Source: Pyrenophora tritici-repentis
Taxonomy: Eukaryota; Ascomycota; Dothideomycetes; Pleosporales; Pleosporaceae
Direction of reading: 5' to 3'
DNA: 64,000 bases
NCBI RefSeq assembly: GCF_003171515.1
Contig: NC_089399.1
Location: 3,472,001-3,536,000, forward strand
Translations under genes and position numbers: made by a program
In this document: piece after piece, positions 36,085 through 47,200 of the stretch
Position numbering within the stretch: the stretch's first letter is position 1
Layout: the number at the start of each line of letters is the position of its first letter
Notes under the pieces: generated by a model
Told to the model about the DNA's origin: nothing
The model's database searches: none
Seen by the model: the letters and a program-made list of their open reading frames with translations, nothing else

Positions 36085-37520
36085 ATGCCGAAACTCAACC
36101 ATGTATGGGCTACTCCAGTCTTGATAGACGTCCTGCCTGAGACTAACCCGACTAGATCGTTATTGTAGGCGCAGGCCCTTCAGGGCTCCTACTCGGAGTA
36201 CTACTTGCGAAGAATCTCGGAATCAAGGTCACGATTCTTGATGCCAACGAAAAGATCGATGACAACCCTCGCGCCGCCCATTACGCGCCTTCAGCTGTGT
36301 ACGACTTCTATCGTGCCGGCATTATTGACGATGTGCGTGCTGTGGGATTGAAACCTAGAGGCGTATGCTGGCGATTGCAAGATGGTACATTCCTAGGAGG
36401 CATGGGACGTGAGGGAGATGACTCAAAATATGCCATGGTTGTCTTACCACTTGATCGGCTTGGTCCGCTGATTGTAAAGCATTTTGAGAGCTATCCCAAC
36501 ACAGAGATCAAGTGGGGCCACAAGCTGGTTGGTGTCGAGCAAGATGAGAACGGTGCAACGGCAATCATTGAGACCCGAGATGGGGAAAAGAAGAAAATCA
36601 CAGGAGACTATCTGGTTGGTGCAGATGGAGCATCGAGTGGTGTTCGCACTGCCTTGTTCGGAAAGGAATACCCTGGAGAGACATTGAAGGCTCAGATTGT
36701 TGCTACCAATGTAAGTTCTGCAGCGCCATCTTGAAATCCCCATGCTAACTTCACAGGTCTACCTCCCATTTGACGAGAAATTTGACTTCTGGGATTCGAA
36801 TTTCATCGTCCATCCGACTGATTGGTACATGGCTGCAAAGATCACCAATGACGGTCTATGGCGGGTAACATACGGCGATAGCGAGGGACTCTCCAAAGAA
36901 GAACTCATCAAACGCCAACCGCTTCGCTACGAGCAGATTCTTCCCGGGCATCCGAAACCAGATGAGTACAAGCTCATCAGCATGAGCCCTTATAAACTCC
37001 AACAAAGATGTGCGCCTAGCTTCCGAGTAGGGAAGATAGTACTAGTAGCTGATGCAGCCCATCTTTGCAACCCCTTGTACGTCCTACATCGAATCATCTC
37101 AAGTCTCTTATACTAACAACTCCCAGCGGCGGCATGGGTCTCACAGGCGGATTCGCCGACGTCGGCTCTCTCTACGACTGCTTCACCGGCATCCACCTCG
37201 ACGAACTCGACGAAGACATCCTTGACCTCTACTCCACGATTCGCATCAAGATTTGGCGCGAAATGATCGATCCCGTATCACGAGACAATTTCCACAGACT
37301 CTGGGACCCAGCGCATGAAGAGAAGCGCAAGCAATTCTTCGAAATGTGTGGCAAGGCGAACGACGACCTTGTTTGGGGCAAGCAATTAGCGGACAATATC
37401 CACCAGGTTAGACACGACTTCACGCAGTACTTTAAGAGTAAGCAGAAGCAGAGCGGCAAGGCAATGGGAGATTTGGAGACGAGTAACGGGGTTTTGGCCG
37501 AGAACAGCGCTGCGGCTTGA
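36085..37520 (+). CDS. FAD-dependent monooxygenase (PF01494, phenol-hydroxylase type)
   Basis: Four exons, 36085-36102, 36156-36710, 36757-37076 and 37127-37520, join to 428 residues. The first exon is only six codons (MPKLNH). The splice leads straight into the Rossmann dinucleotide-binding motif IVIVGAGPSGLLLG. The second FAD/NAD(P)H motif is GDYLVGADGASSGVR. The third (GD) motif, VLVADAAHLCNPFGGMG, is completed by the last splice, where the Phe codon is split. The fold is that of class A flavoprotein hydroxylases, which insert one oxygen atom into aromatic or polyketide substrates using NAD(P)H. It lacks the C-terminal thioredoxin-like domain of true phenol hydroxylases. The substrate is unknown. 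It probably acts in the cytosol, since no signal peptide or anchor is present. Confidence 0.9.
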
Positions 37521-39090
37521 AGGTGGAGTGGAAAGTATGAATCAGAGAATTTAGACATGTTCAAACCCCACCACTCATGATGCACATATTCCTTCATTCC
37601 TTCCTGTAGGCATCCAACTCATGTGCCATCATGTCTACCACTCCACACCAGGCCACCCTTGCCCAAAAAACCACTCACACCCTTTCAGGGTCCAATCTCA
37701 TGACCCAACCGATCGACCGTTTCGCACAGCTAATCTCCAACACGCCGGGCTCACTCGGCCATCTCCCAACGCGTACTACTCTTATATCCCGCAGAGACTA
37801 CTTGCGTACCTAGTCTAATCGGTTTCACAAAGTCAGCAGTTGATCTTCATCACGGAAATAGCGTTTTTGCGTTTCTCCTGCAACAACGACCATGGTTTCA
37901 ATTGGGAAACTACGAAGGGAATGTGCATCGTGTTTGAGTTTAGATCTCGGCGAAGAGCAGGCGCGGGTCGAGCCGATCGAGCGAGTAAATGCGCTAGGTT
38001 GAATAGGTGGTAGTGGGGATGTTTTATCGATAAGACACTCCAACTACCGCGGAGATGTCCTATCTAACTGGGTTTCATACTGTCTGTCCTTCGATACTTT
38101 TGTTCGTCTAGAATTGTTGGGCAATCGCGCCTGTGAAGCTTTAGTGATAGTCGCGAAACAATTGCGACACCATTTGCACTGCATTATTTCCTCAACAGCG
38201 GCTCTGAACGAGCCCTTGATGTTGCTTTGACGGCGGAGCAACCACACCTCTACCGCCCACCTTGCCGTTTCCCGCCCCGTAGCGCGCAATCCTTATCTTA
38301 TTCGGGGTGTTTGTTTCGAACATACTCAGACTCTCCCAATGCTCTATATGAGCACCAGGGAAAGCATGTTCACTTTCTCGGTATCCGACTTACTAGTCTT
38401 CTCAGGGGCGTCCAAGCAGTCACCGATACGCTTGCGCTTGGACAACTCGATATCTATTTCGCCCTCCTTATTCTAACTAATGCCTTTGCCTAGCACTATG
38501 TAAAAGCCTGAAGTTCGAAACTTTTCGTTGTTGTTGGGTATACCAACTTCTCATGCTTTCCTTTAGCTTTCCTTTGCAGCCTCTGCACATTTTTCTACTG
38601 TGGACAAAGCTATCACAAGGCAAGCGTGGAAAGACTCGGTAGAGCTCTCATCAATATGATGTAATCGAGGGTTCTTCAATCTCGTAAGCCAAGGATGGGT
38701 ACCGTGGTAAGGTAAAGGAGATGAAAACTTTTGCGCGCACACGAAAGATACAGAAATTCAAAACCTCGACGTCCTGTATATTATTCCATGTGAGCGAAAC
38801 GAAACTTCTTCTTTCTACGTACGAGATCAAAATCTCCGCTGGTGTTCAACCGAGGAAGGAAATAAGTGAGATTTATTCTATGAATGGATAGTCTTTTCAT
38901 ATGGTTATGATGAGCTTGTGCTGTGCTCAGCTCTGTGGCGACTCTGGTACCATATTACAGTCGAACCGAGGTACCCCAAACCACCGCATACAAAAGTCTT
39001 CAAATTATTTGCAGGTAATAAACAGCGGCGGTGGGTAGCGTAGTCTACCTTGAAGAGAAAGATGTTCTCAACGACTCTGGCAAGCCCTGG
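37521..39090. other. Intergenic with one repeat copy and a doubtful 60-codon ORF
   Basis: An ATG at 37631 opens 60 codons (MSTTPHQATLAQKTTHTLSG, then NLMTQPIDRFAQLISNTPGS) ending in TAG. It looks like a cut-off N terminus, but nothing follows. The rest holds repeat family A copy 3 and no other recognised feature. Confidence 0.4.
38625..38755 (-). repeat. Interspersed repeat family A, copy 3 (inverted)
   Basis: The reverse complement aligns with 16865-17000 over about 130 bp, including GTTTTCATCTCCTTTA, CGGTACCCATCCTTGG, GATTGAAGAACC, TCGATTACAT and GAGAGCTCTACCGAGT. On the plus strand here the protein-like reading is QGWVPW, a stop, then GKGDENFCAHTKDTEIQ. Confidence 0.6.
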
Positions 39091-40222
39091 TCAATTCAGT
39101 TGGGAAACTATCGCATGTAATTCCGGTAGACTTACTGTCTTGATCCAGACTTCAAAGTCAGGCTCCGAAAGCTCAACAAAAGTGGAAACCGAGAAGCTCT
39201 TCCAGCCCGGTGCGATAATCTCAACAGTATGACCTGCATGGCGATAGGAGAGGACTGTCGGCATCAAAGATGCTATCATTTTTCGATATTGGCGAGCATG
39301 TGTATACGCCCATCCCCTGTGGGTAATACTGTAAAGGAACTCCCACATCTCTAACCAGTCTCCATTTCCAATCAACGGCTTGAGCGTTATGGTAAGTGTA
39401 ATCTTCCTTGGGAGTAACTCGAGACACTGAAGTAGGTTATGGCCATCAGCAACAAGTTGATAACTTCCGGATGAGAACGCCACTTTGGGTTCTACATCGC
39501 ATTGGAGGTGTCTAATCAGATTAGAGGGTGTGAAGCCAAGAGTCCTACGATCCAATTTGAGAACCATATCTCCATATCTTGCGTTGGTTCCAAGATCAAA
39601 AGTGGCCTCAGTATACCACAACTCGGTGAGTTCGTGCTGGAAGTTGTTTCCTGTGATCGAAGCATTCCAGTGGAGATCTTCCGCGATCAGGTCGCTGTTT
39701 ATCTTTCTCGCTTCCTCAAAAGGAACAAATGCGGCAGCTAGATATCCCCTTGCAACTAGGAACCCAAAGTCAACTTTCACTAGTTCTTGATCGAGGAGAT
39801 GTCTATAAATCATGTCGCGGAGCTCTCTAGGCAATTTTGTGGAGACACAGTCGCATACGTTTCGGCAAACGATCTCTTGACGCACTCTTTCTACGCGAGC
39901 TAAAAATGATTTCACATTTTCCAAGCGATGCGTCAAGGTTTTCTTTTTGTAGAAGAACTCGCGTAGTTGTGCTTGGGCGTTGGTTCGCTCGAGGAAACTG
40001 AAGCCGATGCTCGGATGCGCTGGGCCATGTTTCTGGATCCATTCCTGTCTCTGGGCGTCGAGGTTTTCGATTTCGATTTCGATCTCCCGGCTCTGTTTAT
40101 TGAACCTGACTCACAGTCAGAGATAATTGCGAGAGGTACAAGTGTCAGCGTTACTTTAGATAGTGCCATCGGAGCTCACTTGTGCTACACTTTGAAAGCA
40201 TGTGTAATGACTCTACCTCCAT
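39091..40222 (-). CDS. Hypothetical protein with F-box-like start (LPRELRDMIYRHLL)
   Basis: The main exon spans 40105-39091. It begins FNKQSRE followed by Glu/Ile repeats, then contains KLPRELRDMIYRHLLDQE, a short motif like the 2EXR/F-box-like N termini of large Dothideomycete hypothetical families, and ends VSQLN. No in-frame ATG lies before that motif in this exon. I therefore join an upstream exon at 40222-40155 through a 49-nt intron (GTAACG...GTCAG, 40154-40106), which gives an open frame of about 327 residues. The donor is weak, so the 5' end is uncertain. The C-terminal half has alternating polar and hydrophobic strands but no catalytic motif. A role in substrate recognition for ubiquitin ligases is only a guess. 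Confidence 0.6.
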
Positions 40223-40716
40223 GCTCCGTTTGGCTCCTATGATGGAACCAGCTTTTCAAATCGGAAGAGTAGGTAATATCACGATATAAGGTTCGTGGGC
40301 GGTGATCGTCAGTAAAAGTCCAGAAACGTTGATTGTGCGTGGTATGTTCCGTCTTGGTTGATATAAGAGTTGAAAGAAGTTGTTGGAATTTTTATCTGGA
40401 TAATTTCTGACCACTCACAATGGTTCAGGGCAATAAAGGTAAGGTATACGTCACAGATACCACATTTCTAAACCTGTGCACGGTGAATCCCCCAATTGCA
40501 TAGTCCATACCTTGCTTCCATGGTTCACTTACTGGAAAATAGCACTAGTACAGGGCTTCTTGCAGGTTATATTCCGAACATGTGCGAGAACTGGTATTAG
40601 AGATACCTAACAAAGATATTCGCTCAACGACACTATTGCCGGCCATTGATTGCAGCCACTCAGCCGTACTTAGCTTTCGGATACAAAAAGCCACTAGCTC
40701 AGTTACTCCGCAGCCA

Positions 40717-40869
40717 ATGTCTTTGACCGAGAAGCTGACTCATCTCCGCAAAAAATTGAGCCCGTAAGTGGACCCTAGACGGTACTATATCAGCTGCTAA
40801 GACTGTTCAAGGTTGCTCAAAGAGTGGAACGATGCGCACGTGGAAGAGGAAGCTATGAAAGCTCGCTAA
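40717..40869 (+). CDS. Possible 34-residue spliced micro-ORF
   Basis: ATG at 40717 opens MSLTEKLTHLRKKLSP. A canonical GTAAGT donor at 40764 and TTCAAG acceptor at 40811 join it in frame to LLKEWNDAHVEEEAMKAR and a TAA. The joined peptide would be an amphipathic charged helix. Support is the clean splice only; it may equally be the start of a decayed gene. Confidence 0.2.
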
Positions 40870-41334
40870 AAGGTTGCCGTTACCGGATACACAAGGTGCG
40901 TTTGAATGATACAGCCGTTTTTGATATTAGTGTACTAATCAACGTGTCAAGTTTGATCGCTATGCCACATCCAGACAGAGCTGCTCTCATCACAACAATG
41001 AAGAGGATGAACAGTTTCGCGGAGCCTATCCGACTGGCCAACGGATATAACCGCGTCATGGACTGTTACGGTTTGGGGTCTCTCCTGCTCTGCTCCTGCA
41101 GTCGCAACGTACCTTTGTAATGGACCGATGCCTATCTGGGACTAGCGCTGTTTACGGTCACCCACCTACATATACAGTTTGTAGACTCAGACAATATAAC
41201 CTCAGTTCAATCCTTCAATTCTTCCAGCACCCACTATTACCCACAACAAGGCTGTCTTTTCAAGACTATTTGATTTCCCTGTCCTGAGCTGTTACGATCC
41301 ACGCAGGCAGGTATTTTCTTGTTCGCCTTTTAAG

Positions 41335-41755
41335 ATGCTCGCTACATATACTGGAAATGAGGTAGCAAATGATCTTATTGAACACTGGAATCAGACTACT
41401 TTGATTCATCCATCGAGGATAGCTGATCTCAAGTATGATCCGTGGCACCTGAAGATTCGCGATCCAGCAAATTCGCTCGTGAAAATCGAGCTTAGCATCA
41501 CGAAAGACAATGCAACGTTGTTCCGGTTTTCAGACCCGCTTAAGAAAATTGCCCCTTGGCTCAGTAGCAGTACTCGCGTCCGCCTTAACATTCAGTTCGA
41601 ATATCTGCCCAAAAACTCTTCATCTGTCTACCAAATCCACATAAAGACCGTTAAGGCTATGCCTCCAGTCTTGAAGGTGTTGGTTGATTTGAAGTGTCGC
41701 GTCACTCTGCAGCTTGAAAAAAATGAGAAGGAAATTGTCACTCCAAAAATGGCTG
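41335..41755 (+). pseudogene. Truncated ORF cut by hAT-1
   Basis: From ATG 41335 the frame runs MLATYTGNEVANDLIEHWNQ ... LKVLVDLKCRVTLQLEKNEK ... TPKMAA and then enters the left terminal repeat of hAT-1 at 41756. About 140 codons remain. Composition is coding-like (alternating beta-like strands, PWHLKIRDPANSL) and similar in style to the F-box-like hypothetical upstream, but no family is certain. Its 3' part is not found on the other side of the transposon. Confidence 0.45.
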
Positions 41756-44486
41756 CAGTGATCGGAATGGTCTGGTCTGACTTGGTCTTGGTCTGGTCTA
41801 GACCGCCAAGACTTGGTCTGGTCTGGCGATTTTTTGAGACCGTGGTCGGACCGGTCTAGATGATCGGACCGGTCCGGCTATAAATAGGTCCACGTGACTA
41901 GATCTTAGACTAATCTAGCCAGAAAATTTAGCACAATATGAGTCATTAAGATCAAGGTAAGTCTTCTACTTACATAGAACAATCAAGTCCTTAACAACCT
42001 ACTTATATACTATTGTTATGGAGCCTTCAACACCAACCTCACCGTCCCCATCGAATATTATAAGACTAGATTTAACGTCTCTTACTCCATCTCCTATCCC
42101 CACGTCATCACCCACCCCTATACTATCACCCACTCCTATTCAATATCACGAATCTCCAGATGAGTTCGTGCAGGGCGGTATCACGTACGTGAAACGTGCA
42201 ATAATTGCAAGGAAGGATTTCCGTCAAGGTACATCACACATCTGGAAGTACGGACTCCAATACATTCGAGATAGCGATAAGAAAGAGGTGTATTACTGCC
42301 ATGAGTGCAGGGTTGGGAAGAGCAAGCAAGAGTTGTTTGTCATCAATGGCACTTCTAGGATCCGGAATCACCTGGAACAGAAGCACCAGATTGATCCCCA
42401 GAGTGGCATCAAGCGAAAGGGTTCTGTACGGAAGTCTATAATCGACCAGCAAAAGGATGGGGCTGCTTCCAGCATCTTTTTCTGGAAGGAGTCAGTAGAG
42501 AAGTTTAAAGAGCTTCTAATTCGTTGGATTGTGTACTGCCATATCGCCTTCTTTCAATTAGAGAACCAGTACTTTCGTGAACTACTCCTCTTTTTAAATC
42601 CGGCACTACTCAACCACCTCCCGAAGGCTGCGAAGACTATCCGAAGCTGGGTAATGAATGCATTCATATCGAAGAAGCAACAGCTTAGGGAGGACCTACA
42701 CCATTCACGGAGTAGGATCTCTATCTCCTTTGATCTCTGGACTTCACCAAACCCTTACGCTATCCTAGGCGTCGTCGCTATGTGGATTGATACTACCGGC
42801 ATGCGACGTGTTACCGCTTTAGGTATGCGACGTATATACGGCGAACATACTGGAGAGAATCTTGGATCGGTGGTCCTTGAATTGCTGGAAGAATACGACA
42901 TTAGCGGAGATCAGATTGGATACTTTATGCTGGATAATGCCTCGGCAAATGATACCGCTGTTGAGTTTATACTCAAGGATCTCTGCCCATGGATGAAGTC
43001 AAAACAACGTCGTCATCGCCGGCTGCGTTGCTTGGGCCATGTCATCAACCTCTGTTGCCAGGCGTTCCTTATGGGGCGAAACTGTGAGAAGTATCTTGCG
43101 AAGCTGGAGAAGCATCATCAACGTGGCGACTATACGAAGGTGGAAGAGCTCTGGAAGAAGTTCGGATGTTTGGGTCGTCTTCACAACCTGGTGCGATACA
43201 TCAGGCTTACTCCACAACGGCGTGAGGAGTTTGCTACAATTATTATCGGCGGAGATCTTTCGCAATTCGACGGGCTTGAGCTTATCCAGAACAACTCGAC
43301 CCGCTGGAACTCATGGTTTTATTCGATTACACGTGCATTAAATGTTCGAGAACGTTTAGAGCTCTTCTCGGCTCGTCATGTACCTGGAAAGGGCTCCGTA
43401 GGGATCGCGAACTTTAAGCTTGATGGACAGCACTGGTTTGAGCTTGAAAAGATTGAACTCGCTCTCAAAGACTTCTATGCTGCAACTTTGCTTTCTGAAG
43501 GTAAGAAGACGTCACTTGCGGACTGGTTTTCAACTTTGGACTGCCTTCTCCGGGAGATAAGCGAGACGAAGGATCACTACCACGACATCCACACTGAGGA
43601 CGATAACAACTTTACATGGAAGTACCTTCAAGGCTGCGCTGATGCTGCTTGGTTAAAGTGCGTTGAGTACTATAACAATCAGCAGCTGAATTGGCAAAAT
43701 CGATTCCCTGAAGATACTGACCTTCCACCGGCATATTATGCGGCTCAAATCCTTGATCCATATCGCAAGTGGGGATGGTTCAGGCAAGAGTGGGTTCTTC
43801 ATGGCGACGAAGAGAAGAAGAGGTGGTTTGAAAACGCACAATTAGCGGTGAAGCATCTCTGGGAGACAGAGTATAAGGGAAGGTACCCTGTCGAGATGCT
43901 GCCACCACCAGCCAGGAAGGAGAGAGATCCTGACCCAGCATTTGATCGCCAGCGGGAACATAAGCGCATTCGAATAGACGCTCCAGTTTCTACAACTGAT
44001 TTGTATGAACAATACATCTCTACTGACCGGCTTCATAACGAAGAGGCAGGTTGCAATGAGGCTATTGCGTACTGGCTATCTCGCTACGACTCCCAACGAG
44101 ATCTCGCTCGCTTCGCTCTAGACATGTTTGCGATCTCGCCTATGTCGGATGAATGCGAACGTCTTTTTAGTAGCGCGAAGCTTACTATCGTCGATCGCCG
44201 TGGTAGGCTGAAGGCAGATATTATAGAAGCGTGCGAGTGTCTCCGGGCCTGGTATGGAAAGCCCCAAGCTGAGGGGAACAGCGATATCGAGGATAGTGAG
44301 AACGAAGACGACTAGATTGACAGTCAGTAGTAAAACACATTTCCTCGGCTTCCTTCTTTGCTTCAGCCTCATTCTTGGCGGTCTTGTTGGTCGGACCGGT
44401 CTGGTCGGACCGGTCCTTATGTAAGCACCTGGTCTGGTCTGGTCTGTACCCTCAGACCAGACCAGACCAGACCATTCCGATCACTG
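41756..44486 (+). mobile_element. hAT-1 DNA transposon, apparently complete (2731 bp)
   Basis: The ends are inverted copies of CAGTGATCGGAATGGTCTGG (41756 onward and the reverse complement ending at 44486). Subterminal regions carry many GGTCTG and GGTCGGACCGGTC words in both orientations, as expected for transposase binding sites. The element holds one long transposase ORF. I find no clear 8-bp target duplication: flanks AATGGCTG and GTGCAGGG differ, and they come from unrelated genes, which suggests loss or rearrangement next to the element. Confidence 0.85.
42018..44315 (+). CDS. hAT transposase (BED finger, hATC dimerisation domain)
   Basis: An intact frame of 765 codons. Residues 1-60 are Pro/Ser/Thr-rich. 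A BED-type zinc finger follows at about 85-130 (YYCHECRVGK...RIRNHLEQKH, with C-x2-C and H-x4-H). The catalytic core includes ISISFDLWTSPNPYAILGVV (first Asp), YFMLDNASANDTAVEFI (second Asp) and the hAT-specific RRLRCLGHVINLCCQAFL. The C-terminal hATC region carries the usual FSSAKLTIVDRRGRLKADII. No stop or frameshift breaks the frame, so the copy may be autonomous. It catalyses cut-and-paste transposition of this element. Confidence 0.93.
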   Translation: MEPSTPTSPSPSNIIRLDLTSLTPSPIPTSSPTPILSPTPIQYHESPDEFVQGGITYVKRAIIARKDFRQGTSHIWKYGLQYIRDSDKKEVYYCHECRVGKSKQELFVINGTSRIRNHLEQKHQIDPQSGIKRKGSVRKSIIDQQKDGAASSIFFWKESVEKFKELLIRWIVYCHIAFFQLENQYFRELLLFLNPALLNHLPKAAKTIRSWVMNAFISKKQQLREDLHHSRSRISISFDLWTSPNPYAILGVVAMWIDTTGMRRVTALGMRRIYGEHTGENLGSVVLELLEEYDISGDQIGYFMLDNASANDTAVEFILKDLCPWMKSKQRRHRRLRCLGHVINLCCQAFLMGRNCEKYLAKLEKHHQRGDYTKVEELWKKFGCLGRLHNLVRYIRLTPQRREEFATIIIGGDLSQFDGLELIQNNSTRWNSWFYSITRALNVRERLELFSARHVPGKGSVGIANFKLDGQHWFELEKIELALKDFYAATLLSEGKKTSLADWFSTLDCLLREISETKDHYHDIHTEDDNNFTWKYLQGCADAAWLKCVEYYNNQQLNWQNRFPEDTDLPPAYYAAQILDPYRKWGWFRQEWVLHGDEEKKRWFENAQLAVKHLWETEYKGRYPVEMLPPPARKERDPDPAFDRQREHKRIRIDAPVSTTDLYEQYISTDRLHNEEAGCNEAIAYWLSRYDSQRDLARFALDMFAISPMSDECERLFSSAKLTIVDRRGRLKADIIEACECLRAWYGKPQAEGNSDIEDSENEDD

Positions 44487-44510
44487 GTGCAGGGACGGCT
44501 CCAAGAATAG

Positions 44511-45326
44511 ACTAAACGCACTATCAGACAGCTGCTTCGGGTATTTCCAGACGATGACCATAGTAACAGAAGCAAGTGGAGACGACTGCTTCCGCATGCC
44601 CAGTATGTTCTGTCGCATAGTCTAGCAGATGATGACGACGGCGAAAGACTGCGCCTTGCATCGAAATTTGCTAGGACTCTTTTGAGTGACGGACGATATA
44701 AGGAGGCTGAAGGGCTGTTTGTAGAAGTGATGGAGACAAGCAAGAGAGTGCTTACTGACGAGCATCCTTCCACGCTGACCAGCATGGTCAACCTAGCGTC
44801 GACATACAGGAACCAAGGCCGATGGGACGACGCTGAGAAGCTAGAAGTGCAAGTGATGGAGACTAGCAAGACGAAGCTGGGAGAGGACCATCCTTCCACG
44901 CTGACCAGCATGGCCAACCTAGCGTCGACATACAGGAACCAAGGCCGATGGGACGACGCTGAGAAGCTAGAAGTGCAAGTGATGGAGACTAGCAAGACGA
45001 AGCTGGGAGAGGACCATCCTTCCACGCTGACCAGCATGGCCAACCTAGCGTCGACATACAGGAACCAAGGCCGATGGGACGACGCTGAGACGCTAGAGGT
45101 GCAAGTGATGGAGACTCGCAAGACGAAGCTGGGAGAGGACCATCCTTCCACGCTGACCAGCATGCACAATCTCGCTTTCACGCTACATTCACAAGCTCGT
45201 TACGTGGAGGCTCTTGTAGTAATGGAAAGATGCTTTCAGCTATATTTGCGGGTTCTTGGCGAGCAACACTCTAATACACAGTCATCACTCATCACGATAA
45301 GTAATTGGCGAGCGGACCGTAACTAA
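44511..45326 (+). pseudogene. C-terminal TPR part of an NLR-like protein (5' part missing)
   Basis: A frame open from just after a TAG at 44508 to a stop at 45326 reads IRQLLRVFPDDDHSNRSKWR, then LLPHAQYVLSHSLADDDD, the segment that precedes the repeats in fungal NB-ARC/NACHT-TPR proteins. It continues with kinesin-light-chain-type TPRs (HPSTLTSMANLASTYRNQGR pattern). The nucleotide-binding domain that should precede it is absent, because hAT-1 ends 24 bp upstream and something else lies beyond. Fungal NLRs of this design act in nonself recognition or programmed cell death; this remnant can do neither by itself. Confidence 0.75.
44763..45140 (+). repeat. 126-bp tandem repeats encoding 42-residue TPR units
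   Basis: Units begin at 44763, 44889 and 45015, with a fourth starting at 45141, each exactly 126 bp on. Units 2 and 3 are almost identical at DNA level, unit 1 differs at a handful of sites and the fourth is only partial. Such homogeneous repeats are typical of fungal NLR C termini, where unit number varies between strains. Confidence 0.85.
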
Positions 45327-46764
45327 ATTTCTAATAAGAAGACTTTATAACGCTGCCACTATTCGTAGATCGTAATGTTAGATGCTACAGATCGTTTAAG
45401 CATGACTTTGGACGGTTGTCTATAGCGCAGCGGTAGCTTCTGTTGATTTTAACAGCTTTGATCTACCCTGCACAGCGTATTAACGCAGAGTAATATTTGT
45501 CCTAGGTGAGAAGCGAACCTGGAGGATGGCTGTCTGCAAAGTTGGGAATAAGAGCTGCCTGGGGCGGAGTGCTTAGAGCTGCAGTGCTTCGCCACAGCGC
45601 GCGGGGCAGACATATGGATATCTCAGCACGCTACTGCAAGCTGCCGCGTACTAAGGGCTGCTAAAGACGCACGGCCGGCTAGACGCATTTCGACAATCTT
45701 GCTGTTTGTACGGAGAAACTACCGGGATGCGCATTCTCTACATTAAATCGACTTTTCGAATCTACAGTCTTAATCCTTGTTATCCTAGCTTTCTTTGTAG
45801 CTCACTGAGCTTACTGTAGATACGTATCGTCCCGAATAAACAGGGGGCTGTTAGAGGAGAGTTTGTTAACAGCATTAACAGAACGGGCACCAGCATAGCC
45901 AACAACGTGCTTTTCGTTGTCGGAGATTAATGTACTGGGAGAACGAGAGCCGTAGTATAGATGCGCGTTGCATTTGTTTGCATTCGAGAACCATAGAGAC
46001 AATCCGAGAGTCCGGAGGAGCAAGCGTCCCGTTACACCGTGCGTCCCGGCACGCGTGGATTGAGGTTAGTCATCAATGTATCTTATTATCATATAACAAA
46101 GTGAGGACTAAGGTACGTCCCTAGGTGAGGAGACACACTGTGTCGCGAGACAAGTCTGCATATCGGACCTTTGGCGCCGCCAATTGGCAGGTTTGTAAAC
46201 CTACCGTTGATTTACTATGATTATACAGCCATTGCTTCTCGATAAGACTAATATCCGACATAAATCACCATTATGTTGGCCGTACTGTCGATCGTTTCGT
46301 CAACGTCGTTAATCAACTCTTTAATGATACCCCCTGTCTATTAGCGACTTTAAGGAGTAATTAAGCGCTCGGAGGGTTGTCAAGAGAGCGCAACTAAGGA
46401 TAATCGATTCCCTAGGCTCGAGAGATCACTCCGACGTGGGAGCGAGCATGCCGGGAGCCCCGTTGTGCGAAGTAGAAGATCGTCCAAAACAAGCCCGAGC
46501 TGGCGGGATACGCTAACGCGGCTTGGCCTGCATTGGCCTACATTAGCGCCCTTACCGCCTGCTGTATCCTATCGTAAAGAATACGGCGCTATGCCGGTTC
46601 CATAAGCCTCTCAAAATAGGCGTGGCGCATGCTGATGGCTTTCTAGAAGCATCTACGACCGCGCGTACGCAGAGCCGTTGTACGCAGGGGTGCTCTGTTC
46701 CCCGCTTGGATTTTGCGCGGACGTTCCTCGTCCTTCGTTTCCTATTGCTAACAAGTCCGCCACG
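45327..46764. other. No supported gene; probably the 5' part of the pogo element
   Basis: No coding frame with motifs. A tRNA-like A-box (TAGCGCAGCGG) is present near 45424 without a convincing B-box or cloverleaf. The right end leads directly into the pogo transposase remnant. Confidence 0.35.
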
Positions 46765-47200
46765 ATGGACAAGGCCAGTCGTGTTCTGGCGCAACCCGTT
46801 CCCCCTAGCCTGTCCGAATCATATCGTGCTCGCGCAGATCGTAGTGGGATCCCTCACACAACCCTGCATCATCGTGCGCGCGGCCGTCGCTCAATCGAAG
46901 AAAAGGTCTAGAGCTAGCAGTACCTCGCTCCGTATGAGGAGGACGCCCTCGTACATTTTCTCCTACAAATGTCTGATCTAGGCCAGCCTGTGCGCATTAA
47001 ATACATACGTTTTCTAGCCCTCTGCGTCACCCGCCAGCGACCCGAGACTGACCGCCCGCTAAAGCCGCCCGGAAAGAACTGGACTTAGGGTTTTGAGAAA
47101 CGCTATCTAGAGACACAAGCGAGAAGGGTTAAGGCGCTAGACTAGAGCCGTCACGAGAAGAACACTTATTAGAAGATAACACACTAGTTTGGAGTGATTG
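46765..47200 (+). pseudogene. pogo/Fot1-type transposase N-terminal part, stop-riddled and interrupted
   Basis: A single frame from an ATG at 46765 reads LSESYRARADRSGIPHTTLH, YEEDALVHFLLQMSDLGQPV, TRQRPETDRPLKPPGKNW and RRVKALD, the HTH/CENP-B-like DNA-binding half of a Fot1-type Tc1/mariner transposase. At least six in-frame stops, all TAG, break it. Several sit where Gln or Trp is expected (CAG to TAG, TGG to TAG), the RIP pattern. The family sequence is cut in FGVI exactly where the Gypsy LTR begins, so the rest should lie beyond the Gypsy, outside the window. Confidence 0.75.

Noticed and set aside
21596..37520. Secondary-metabolite cluster suggested by a P450 and an FAD monooxygenase
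   Set aside because: They are 13 kb apart with a carboxypeptidase and general membrane proteins between, and there is no backbone synthase or cluster regulator.
45415..45490. tRNA-like A-box (TAGCGCAGCGG) with a possible CTGTT/AACAG hairpin
   Set aside because: No proper B-box, acceptor stem or T-arm could be folded; at best a SINE-like relic.
46552..46981. Overlapping plus- and minus-strand ORFs around 46.6-46.9 kb
   Set aside because: They are shadows of the pogo transposase frame, which is recognised across its stops.
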